A stretch of DNA of 64,000 nt from Burkholderiaceae bacterium. GTDB taxonomy: Bacteria > Pseudomonadota > Gammaproteobacteria > Burkholderiales > Burkholderiaceae_C. Positions 1 to 7,600 of the stretch are shown here, one piece after another (the first letter of the stretch is position 1; each line of letters begins with the position of its first letter). A program made the position numbers and the translations under genes. The notes beneath the pieces are model-generated. The model was not told the origin of the DNA. It made no database searches and saw nothing but the letters and a program-made list of their open reading frames with translations. The stretch covers positions 1-64,000 of the forward strand of contig JADMJJ010000020.1 in the NCBI GenBank assembly GCA_018780645.1, given 5' to 3'.

Positions 1-640
1 ACACCGCCGCCTGCACGCGCGAGCTCAGATTGAGCTTGCGCAGGATGTGCTGCACGTGGATCTTCACGGTCGTCTCGGCGATCTCCAGGGTGCGGGCAAT
101 CTCCTTGTTGCTGGCGCCGCGGGCAATCTCGCGCAGCGTGTCGCGTTCGCGCGGCGACAGACCCTCCAGGGGATCACTCGGCGCGACCGGCGCTGCGGGC
201 GCCGGCCGCCAGGCGCTCTGCAGCGCCGTGACCAACTTGCCGGTCAGCTCCGGGCTGACCACCGACTCGCCGCGCGCACAGGCCTCGATCGCGGCCAGGA
301 GCGCGTCGCCGTCTATGGTCTTCAGCAGATAGCCCTGGGCGCCGGCGCGCAGCGCCTGGGCCAGATCGGCCTCGTCTTCGCTGACCGTGAGCATCAGCAC
401 TCGGGCTTGAGGTGCGGCCTCGCGCAGCCCGGGCAGGGCATCGACACCGCGCACGCCGGGCAGGTGGTTGTCCAGCAGCAGCACATCGGGCTGCAGGCTG
501 GAGGCCAGGCGCTGGGCCTCGCCGGCGTCGCCGGCTTCACCGACGACGCAGAGGTTGGCATGCTGCGACAGCAGGGCGATCAGCCCGCGCCGGAACAGCG
601 AATGGTCGTCAACGACCAGCAGTCGCAAGGGCGTTTTCAT
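1..640 (-). CDS. narL: NarL-type response regulator (3' end cut by window edge)
   Basis: Partial gene: about 213 codons are present and the last few residues lie beyond base 1. The N-terminal receiver domain starts MKTPLRLLVVDDHSLFRRG, with acidic residues D11/D12, the phospho-acceptor Asp near residue 57 (LLLDNHLPG) and the conserved Lys in GYLLK. A LuxR-type helix-turn-helix follows (LSPRERDTLREIARG, then NKEIARTLEIAETTVKIHV). The ATG at 640 lies inside the end of the upstream kinase gene, so the two are translationally coupled. The family activates or represses genes in response to nitrate or nitrite through its partner kinase. The NarL name rests on the NarX-like partner and is an inference. 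Confidence 0.88.
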   Translation of the reverse strand, partial: MKTPLRLLVVDDHSLFRRGLIALLSQHANLCVVGEAGDAGEAQRLASSLQPDVLLLDNHLPGVRGVDALPGLREAAPQARVLMLTVSEDEADLAQALRAGAQGYLLKTIDGDALLAAIEACARGESVVSPELTGKLVTALQSAWRPAPAAPVAPSDPLEGLSPRERDTLREIARGASNKEIARTLEIAETTVKIHVQHILRKLNLSSRVQAAV

Positions 641-2507
641 GAGTCTGGGCTTTCTCATTGCCAAGGTTCTGCGGCACCTCAATCAGCACCCTCGTGCCCG
701 TGCCCGGGGCAGACAGTACGCTGACTTCGGCGCCTATGCGCTGGGCGCGCTCGCGCATGATGCGCATGCCGACATGGTTCTCGCCGGGATCGGGCCCGGG
801 GTCGAACCCAATGCCGTCGTCCACCACCTCGAAACGCCAATGCGGTGTCTGCTGCACCAGCAAGCGCACCTGGCTGGCACCCGCGTGCTTGCGCACATTC
901 GACAGCGCCTCCTGGATCACATGCAGCACCTGTATCTGCACATCCGGCGGCAGCGGCACGCCGTGGCCTTCAGTCAACAGCTCGGTGGCCAGTCCGGTCT
1001 GGTGTTCGAATTTCTGCAAGGTGGTGCGCAGCGCCGGCTCGATGTCTTCGGCGCTGACGCGGGTGCGGAAGTGCATCAGCAGCTCGCGCACATCGCCATA
1101 GCTCTCCAGCACCCCGGTTTCGATCTCGGCCAGACTGCGCTCGGTCGCGGGCGCATCACCCTTGCGCAGCGCGCCGCGCAGCAGCTGCACCTGGATCTTC
1201 AGAAAGGCCAGTGACTGGGCGATCGAGTCGTGCAACTCCTGGGCCAGCAGGCTGCGCTCGGAAGCTACCGCGGCCTCTTTCTCGGACGCGGCGGCGCGCA
1301 GGCCCTCCATGCCGCCGGCCAGGTGGCTGGCGAGCAGCTCGACCAGGGACTGATCCTCCTGAGTCACCGCCTGCGGGCTGCGGAAGAACAGGTCGATCTC
1401 GCCGTGGATGTGGTGGTGCAGGCTCACCGGCACGGTCAGCAGGGTTTCGAAGCCGGCCCGGCCGCACAGGCCGTGAGGGCCCGGCTCGGCATGGATCGCT
1501 ATCACGCGGGTGTGTGCGGTGGCCGCGCTCTGGCCGCAATGGCAGTCGCCGCTGGGCACACACTGCTCCTCGTCCTTGAAACTGGCCGGTAGCCCCTCCT
1601 GGGCCAGCAGCAGATAGCGCTTGTTGGCAGCGTCCGACCAGCGCAGCGCCACGGCGTCGGCACGGGCGATGCGACGGATCTTGCTGACAAAGCCGCGCGC
1701 CATATCGTCCAGACTGTCGGCCGAGGCGATGAAGGCGCTGACCTCATACAGTGCACCCAGGCGCTGGCGCTGGGCCTCGATCTTGGCGGTCTTGTCGCGC
1801 ACCTTGTCTTCGAGCTCGGCGTACTGTGACTGCAGGCGGGCGGCCATCGCATTGAAGCCCACCGCCAGTTCGCCGAACTCGTCATCGGCGCGGACCTTGA
1901 CCCGGATGGCGAAGTCGCCGCCACGGATGGCACTGAGCGCCTGGCCCAGTCGCTTCAGCGGGTCCAGCACCATCAGATGGCTGGCATAGAGCAGCATCAG
2001 CGCGCTGCCTATGGCCAGCGCAATCAGCCCCAGCTGGAAGCCGCGCAGCACCGCCGTCCAGTAGGACAGGCGTTGCTCGATGACAGTGACGAACTGGTCG
2101 ATCCGCGCCACCATGGACTCGACCTGGCCGGGGCGCACCGTCTCGCCGTGCTCCAGCCAGTCCAGGCGCAGCATCTGCCACTGCTGAAGCACCCGAGCCA
2201 GCTCGCGACGTGACTCGTCACCCGAAGGCACGAACAGCGGCCGCGACGGGTCGCCGCTGTGCAGCAGCTCCAGCGTGGCGTCCAGTGCCGCCGCCTGCTG
2301 GGGCAGGGCGGCCCGCTGGCCGGTGGAGATGTCCAGCGCCATGCGGTAGGTCATCATGCGCATGCGGCCGGCCTCATTCACCGCCGCTGCGCCACCCTCC
2401 AGCTGCCAGGTGACCCACAGCGTCAGGGCGATCGAGGTCAAGGCCAGCACCAGGCAGGCCACGCCGCTGGCGGTGAGCTTGAAGGCGAGGCTGTGGCGCG
2501 GCTGCAT
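609..2507 (-). CDS. narX: NarX-type nitrate/nitrite sensor histidine kinase
   Basis: 632 residues. TM1 is at about 11-33. The short periplasmic domain opens with a NarX P-box-like segment, NEAGRMRMMTYRMA (44-57), the nitrate-binding region in the family. TM2 is at about 157-178, HAMP at about 180-232, and a GAF-like linker at about 250-400. The linker carries a Cys cluster (C316, C322, C324, C348) like the central module of NarX. The HisKA_3 phospho-acceptor is H426 (AQELHDSIAQSLA), followed by an HATPase_c domain (EALSNVRKHAG, DDGIGFDP). Its last 32 bases overlap the narL start. An FNR-like box lies just upstream, consistent with anaerobic control. Histidine kinase identity is certain; the NarX assignment is strong. 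Confidence 0.88.
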   Translation of the reverse strand: MQPRHSLAFKLTASGVACLVLALTSIALTLWVTWQLEGGAAAVNEAGRMRMMTYRMALDISTGQRAALPQQAAALDATLELLHSGDPSRPLFVPSGDESRRELARVLQQWQMLRLDWLEHGETVRPGQVESMVARIDQFVTVIEQRLSYWTAVLRGFQLGLIALAIGSALMLLYASHLMVLDPLKRLGQALSAIRGGDFAIRVKVRADDEFGELAVGFNAMAARLQSQYAELEDKVRDKTAKIEAQRQRLGALYEVSAFIASADSLDDMARGFVSKIRRIARADAVALRWSDAANKRYLLLAQEGLPASFKDEEQCVPSGDCHCGQSAATAHTRVIAIHAEPGPHGLCGRAGFETLLTVPVSLHHHIHGEIDLFFRSPQAVTQEDQSLVELLASHLAGGMEGLRAAASEKEAAVASERSLLAQELHDSIAQSLAFLKIQVQLLRGALRKGDAPATERSLAEIETGVLESYGDVRELLMHFRTRVSAEDIEPALRTTLQKFEHQTGLATELLTEGHGVPLPPDVQIQVLHVIQEALSNVRKHAGASQVRLLVQQTPHWRFEVVDDGIGFDPGPDPGENHVGMRIMRERAQRIGAEVSVLSAPGTGTRVLIEVPQNLGNEKAQTHENALATAGR

Positions 2508-2541
2508 GGGCCGATGCTAGGCCGCGGTCTGTCGTCAGGGC

Positions 2542-2555
2542 TTGATCGATGTCAA
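2542..2555. promoter_or_regulatory. FNR/DNR-like box upstream of narX
   Basis: TTGATCGATGTCAA matches the FNR consensus TTGAT-N4-ATCAA at 9 of 10 half-site bases. It sits 35 bases before the narX ATG and overlaps the stop codon of the upstream crp/fnr-type gene, so narXL may have its own oxygen-responsive promoter. Site identity is by pattern only. Confidence 0.55.
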
Positions 2556-3337
2556 GTCGGCGGAATCTCCACTGGGGCGCGCCCCGACAGTCTCAATAGC
2601 GCCGGCACGTCGTGAACGCGAATGCGGTAGCGGTCGATCTCCACCGCACCGATCTCGCGCAGCTGGCGCAGCGTGCGCGAGAAAGTCTCCGGCGAGGTGC
2701 CCAGCTGCGAGGCGATGAAGCGCTTGTGCTGGTGCAGCACCAGTTCGTTCGGGTCTTCGCTGCTGCTCAGCGAGTCCAGCAGCCAGCCGGCGCAGCGCGC
2801 CATCACGTCCTTGGCCAGCAGATCGTGCACATCGCTGGTCAAACGGCGGACGTTGGCCGCCATCGAGGTCAGCAGCCAGCGCGACACCTCGGGGTGGGCG
2901 GCGGCCACGGCGGCCAGATCCTCGACCGGGAACTCGTGCACCCAGACCGCCGTCTGCGCCTGTGCCGTCTCCAGATAGGTGCCGCCCAGCCACGCGCTGC
3001 TCAGATCGATCCAGCCGTGGGCCTCGACCGTGTGGGTCTGCCACCAGTGGCCCTGCGAATCATGGTTGCCGACGCAGACCGTGCCCTGGGTCAGCAGCCA
3101 CAAGGCATGGGCCGGTTGTCCGCGCTGGACCACGCAGGCCTTGGGTGCCACCGCATGGGAATGGCCCAACCGGGCCAGCGCCAGCAGTGCCGCCTCGCCA
3201 AGTGACTGGGCGCCGCTGGCCTGGCGCAGCGCGGCATAGAGGCCATCGTGGGCCGGCTGGGACGGGGGCGCGGCCAGGCCGGTGCTCATTGGGGGCATTG
3301 CGGATGAGTAGCCAAACGGCTGGGGTGCGATGTCCAT
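2552..3337 (-). CDS. Crp/Fnr-family transcriptional regulator (DNR/FNR-like)
   Basis: 261 residues from the ATG at 3337 (MDIAPQPFGYSS). A longer in-frame TTG at 3388 exists but is less likely. A cyclic-nucleotide-binding-like beta barrel occupies the first two thirds and a Crp-type winged helix the C-terminus. The recognition helix reads SPETFSRTLRQL. The E..SR pattern is the one that reads TTGA half-sites in FNR and DNR. No N-terminal Cys cluster for an iron-sulfur centre is present, so it is not a classical oxygen-sensing FNR. A DNR-like or effector-unknown regulator fits better. It lies upstream of narXL on the same strand and is divergent from arsR. Two FNR-like boxes in the shared region suggest auto-regulation. 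Confidence 0.85.
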   Translation of the reverse strand: MDIAPQPFGYSSAMPPMSTGLAAPPSQPAHDGLYAALRQASGAQSLGEAALLALARLGHSHAVAPKACVVQRGQPAHALWLLTQGTVCVGNHDSQGHWWQTHTVEAHGWIDLSSAWLGGTYLETAQAQTAVWVHEFPVEDLAAVAAAHPEVSRWLLTSMAANVRRLTSDVHDLLAKDVMARCAGWLLDSLSSSEDPNELVLHQHKRFIASQLGTSPETFSRTLRQLREIGAVEIDRYRIRVHDVPALLRLSGRAPVEIPPT

Positions 3338-3426
3338 GGCATGCTCGTTGAATGCAGATGTCCCCACTGTGGCGCGGCGAAACGGCAAAGTTTTTGCTTC
3401 AGCGCAAAGCGTCCGGACTTTGACAT

Positions 3427-3440
3427 TTGAGTGGGGTCAA
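3427..3440. promoter_or_regulatory. FNR-like box, divergent region
   Basis: TTGAGTGGGGTCAA gives 8 of 10 matches to the FNR/DNR half-sites. It lies about 90 bases upstream of the crp/fnr-type gene in the region shared with arsR. Confidence 0.4.
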
Positions 3441-3490
3441 TGTTTGCGTGTGTCTGCTCCCGATGATCCTCAAGCCGGCGGCGCCTCAGC

Positions 3491-3504
3491 TTGACGTGGG
3501 TCAA
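3491..3504. promoter_or_regulatory. FNR-like box, divergent region (perfect inverted repeat)
   Basis: TTGACGTGGGTCAA is a perfect TTGAC/GTCAA inverted repeat with FNR spacing. It lies about 73 bases upstream of the arsR ATG. Together with 3427-3440 it makes this divergent region a likely target of the adjacent regulator. Confidence 0.5.
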
Positions 3505-3576
3505 GATCGCAGCGTCGCTGGCGCCCACTTATCATCGGCCGACCAGCAACCCGCTGGCGAACAGGGCATCTCAAGC

Positions 3577-3939
3577 ATGGAAGATCTGCCTCCCGAGGCC
3601 TTGCAACAGGTGGCGGCCTATTTCCAGGCGCTGTCGGAGCCGACGCGGCTGCAGATACTCAATCTGCTGCGCGGTGGCGAGCGCAATGTTGGCGAGCTGG
3701 CCAAGGCCTGCGGCTACACGGCCGCCAATGTCTCGCGCCACCTGACCCATCTGCAGCAGCAGGGCCTGGTCGAGCGCGAGGCGCGCGGCACTTCGGTCTT
3801 CTACCGCATCGCCGATCCGGCGGTGTTCGCGCTGTGCGATCTGGTCTGCGGCAATATCGCCCGCAAGCACGAACGCAACGCGGCCGAGCGCCGGGTGTTC
3901 TCGCGCACGGCCGCCACCGGCCCGCTCAGCAAGCCCTGA
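3577..3939 (+). CDS. ArsR-family winged-helix repressor
   Basis: 120 residues from the ATG at 3577 (MEDLPPEALQQ). The reading frame extends upstream to 3427, but that part has no family character and carries the FNR-like boxes. The winged helix is classical: LSEPTRLQILNLL, then NVGELAKACGYTAANVSRHL, then GLVEREARGTSVFYRIAD. The metal-binding ELCVC motif of SmtB/ArsR is absent. Cysteines occur in the recognition region (AKACGY) and near the C-terminus (ALCDLVCGN), so the effector may be a thiol-reactive compound rather than arsenite; that is inference. It is divergent from the Crp/Fnr gene and its 3' end overlaps the convergent crotonase gene by 14 bases. Confidence 0.85.
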   Translation: MEDLPPEALQQVAAYFQALSEPTRLQILNLLRGGERNVGELAKACGYTAANVSRHLTHLQQQGLVEREARGTSVFYRIADPAVFALCDLVCGNIARKHERNAAERRVFSRTAATGPLSKP

Positions 3940-4684
3940 ACAGGGGCCGGCGCTTCTCGCTCCAGGCGCGCACGCCCTCGGCCAGATCCTGCGACGCCAG
4001 CGAGCGGGCGATATCGGCCTGCAGCGCCGTCTCGTCAAGCGTGCCCCGGGCGATCGCGTTCAGGTGCTGCTTCATGCCCAGTAGGGCCAGCGGAGCCATG
4101 GCCAGCAGCTGATGGGTCAGCGCATCGGCTGCCTCGCCCAGTGCCTCGGGCGTGTCGTGCAACTGGTCGAGGAAACCGCAGTCCAGCATCTGCTGCGAGT
4201 GCAGCGTTTCGCCGGCGAGCAGCACCCTTTTGGCCATGGCCAGGCCCAGGCGCGTGACATAGCGCTGCAGGCCGCCGCGGTAGAAGTGCAGGCCCAGCCG
4301 GGCGGCCGGCACGAACATCTCGGTGCTGCGCGCGCCCAGGCGAAAGTCGCAGGCCAGGGCCAGATCGGTGGCGCCGCCATAGATGCCGCCGTGGATCTCG
4401 ACCACGGTGACCGGCCGAGCCCGCTCCAGGTCATCCGCCAGTGCCTCGAACAGCGCGCCGGCGTCGACCCCCGGCACGCTGCCGATATTGAAACCGGCGC
4501 AGAAGTGCTTGCCGGCGCCGCGCAGCCGCAGCACGCGCAGCTCGGGATTGGCATTGACGCTGGCGATGTGCTCGCGCAGCAGGGCGATGTCGTCTATCTC
4601 CAGCCGGTTGGCGACGCGGGGTCGGCGCAGCAGCAGTGTGGCGACGTGGCCGTCACGAGTCAGTTCTGGGGCGAGGGCGGGCAT
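3926..4684 (-). CDS. Enoyl-CoA hydratase/isomerase (crotonase) family protein
   Basis: 252 residues, full crotonase length. The oxyanion-hole segment HFCAGFNIG and the second segment GGIYGGATDLALACDF are clear, so an acyl-CoA thioester is the probable substrate class. The two catalytic glutamates of enoyl-CoA hydratase are not conserved: the first position is Asp (ATDLA instead of CELA) and the second is Ala (VPAARLG instead of QPEI-LG). Simple hydratase activity is therefore doubtful, and an isomerase, hydrolase or other crotonase reaction is possible. It lies 10 bases downstream of the end of the giant PEP-CTERM gene on the same strand. Confidence 0.85.
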   Translation of the reverse strand: MPALAPELTRDGHVATLLLRRPRVANRLEIDDIALLREHIASVNANPELRVLRLRGAGKHFCAGFNIGSVPGVDAGALFEALADDLERARPVTVVEIHGGIYGGATDLALACDFRLGARSTEMFVPAARLGLHFYRGGLQRYVTRLGLAMAKRVLLAGETLHSQQMLDCGFLDQLHDTPEALGEAADALTHQLLAMAPLALLGMKQHLNAIARGTLDETALQADIARSLASQDLAEGVRAWSEKRRPLFRAC

Positions 4685-4693
4685 GCCCCGAGT

Positions 4694-7600
4694 CTATCCA
4701 CCCCGGCGACGCAGTACTGCCAGTGCGCCCAGGCCCAGCCCCCAAAGCGCCCAGGTGCCCGGCTCCGGCACCGCCTGCGCCTGGAACACCGCGCCGCCGC
4801 CCGCTGTGTAGCTGAAGTTGCTGATCGTGTACTGGCTGGCACTGGCGCTGAACTGCACGCCGCTGAAGGCTTCATCGGGCAGGGCCGCGTCGGCGGCGCT
4901 CATGAAGCGGTCGACGTCGAAGCCGCCGCTGGCCTGGAAGGCATTGGGGTCGGTGGCGCCGAGGAACCTGAACTCGATTGCCAGGCCGGTCAGGTCCACG
5001 GCATGGGCGCCAGCCAGCATCAGGTGATCGGTGACGAAGCCGCCCAGGCCGTCGCTCTGCACCTCCAGCACCAGGCGCGAGCCGGCCGCCGCCGTGAAGC
5101 TGCCATCGATGGTGAGTGTGCCGGGCGAGTTGCCGGGGCTGAAGACGCCGCGGTTGATGACGTTGCCGATGATCGTTCCGTTGCCGCCGACAAAGCCCTT
5201 GGCGCCGATCTCGATCTGGTCGGCGCTCACCGTGCTGCTGTCCTGCACAAGCAGCGTGCCGACGCCGGTATCCGCACCATTGAATGCGCCCACGCCCACA
5301 TAGCTCGCACTCATCTGGCTGCCGCCGGCGACGCTGACGACGCCAATGCCGCCGCTTGTTGCGCCGATGACGATCTGGCCGCCGCCCCCGCCGCTGCCGG
5401 ACACGCTGACCTGCGAGCCCCCGGCCAGACTCATGATGCCGGTGCCGCCGGGCGAATAGCCCATGATGCCGCCCAGCGAGAGGTTGGTGCGCTCGCCTCC
5501 GCTGTCATTGCCGATCAGCAGCTGCGCGCCGTGGTTCAGGGTCAGGTTGGCCGCGCTGCCGGCGCCCGAACCGACCGAGAGGCTGGCGCCGATGCAGCAG
5601 CTGGTGCGCCAGGCGCCTTCGAGCCTGAGCGTGGCGTTGTCGATCTGGGTGGTGCCGGCGGCGCCAAAGTCGGCGATGCCCATCAGCGTGGTCCGCACCA
5701 GAGCGCCGTTCGAAATGCTCAGGTGGCCGCTGCCGTAGGCGCCGTCACCCACGGTGATGAAGGGGTTGCTGCCCAGGGTCTCGAGTTTGGAGCCCGGGCC
5801 GCTGACCTCGATCCGGCCGCTGGACGGCGCGGCCCAGCCGTTGCCGGCAATGACGCCAGCGCCTTCGTAGAACAGTTCGGGCCCGGTGGGCGCCAGGCCC
5901 TCGATGCGCAGCGCCGCGCCGTCGCGGATGGCCAGGACGCCGTTGGAGCTCCAGCCGATGTTGACCGTCGGGCTGAAGGTGTTGGCGTTGTCGGCCACGC
6001 CGCTCTTCATGGACACCAGCGTGCCGGCGCCACGCAGGGTCAGGCTGCCCTGGCCGGCCGCCATGCTGGCGCCGTTGTTGTCGCCGATGGTGATGCGGCT
6101 GAAGTTGTTGGCGTGCATCTGCACCTGGGCGCCACCGGAGATGTCGGCCACGCCGACCGCAGCGCGGCCGACGAAGAGGTCGGCGAAGCTGCTGCCATAG
6201 GTGATGCTGCTGGTGGGGCCGCTGACGTTGAAGCTTGCGACCGCGCCGGTGTTGCCGACCTGGATGCGGTTCACGCCTTCGATGGCGCCGCCGTTGGCCA
6301 CCGACAGGTTGGCGGTGGCGCCGCTGCGTCCGATCCAGAGACCGCCGTTGAGCGTGTCCGCATAGCTCAGCTTGGCGCCCGCGCCCGAAATCAGCAGGCG
6401 CTGCGTGCCGCCGTTCTGACCGAGTATCAGCTGGGCATTGGTGCTGGCCGTGGCCGTCATGCGCAGTTCGCCCCCGTCCAGGACCTGGATGTCGGTGAGC
6501 GTGTTGCCGGCACTGCTGCCCAGGCCGCTCATGAAGCTGCTCGCGCCGCTGCTTGGGTTGGGTCGCACCAGCCAGCGCGAACCCGCGCCCTGGATGCGAA
6601 TCTGCGCCAGCACGCCCTCGCTGCCGGTGGCCGCACTGCCGCTGGGGCCGTTGGCGATGCGCACGTCCTCGCTTTCGATCTGGCCGCCGTCGAGCACCCG
6701 GACGATGGCGGTGCTGGTAGCGCCGGGATGGCCCAGCGTATAGGGCGTGGCCGGCGGCGCGGTGACATAGCTCTGGCCGATATGCATCTGGCTCAGGAAG
6801 CTGGCCTTCGAACCCGCGCCGGTGACGGTGAGGCTGCCCTCGTCGCCGGCGTTGTTGGCGATGAACACGCCGCACCAGTGGCCGGTGCAGGCGGCGGCGT
6901 TGCCGGCGGCATCGAGCACCGCGCCGCCGCTGACCGTGACGCCGCCGCGGTTGATGCTCAGGCGATGCCAGTCCACGCCATCCAATGTCAGCGTGCTGCC
7001 TGCGCCGTCGAGCGTGACGCTGCCCTGGCTGTCCAGTTCCCAGCCATTGCCCACGCCGAGGGTGAAGGCGTTCACGGCGCCGCCGTTGCGCACCGTCATG
7101 TCGCCCCGGCCGCTGCTGGCGACAGAGATCTGACCCTCGTTACCGGTGGTGTGAGCCAGGGTGAGCTGGCTGCCCTCGCCGTCAACGAGCAGGCTGCCCC
7201 AGCCACCGCTGCCGAGGTTGACGCTGCGCGCGCCGCTGAGCTGGCCGCCACTGAGCAGGCTCAGGACACCCGTGCCGGCGGACTCTCCGAGGTGGAGATA
7301 GCTCGCGCTCGAGCCCAGCATCTGCACCCGGCCGCCTTCGCTGACCGTCAGCTCGCCCCGGCCGCCGTTGAGTCCGGCAACCAGCCGTGCGTCGGTGCCG
7401 CTGATCTGCAGCAGCGAGCCGCTGCCCTGCACACTGAATGTGGCCTGGCCGCCGCTGCCGAGATCGACACCGGCATTGCGCCCCGCGGGTGCCTGCACCA
7501 GCATCACGCCTCCACTCCTGATCTGCCAGTCCGCAAAGCTGCGCGGCGTGGAGGCGAGATTGACGCGCGCGTCATAGTTCTCCGGCACGCTGCCGTTGAC

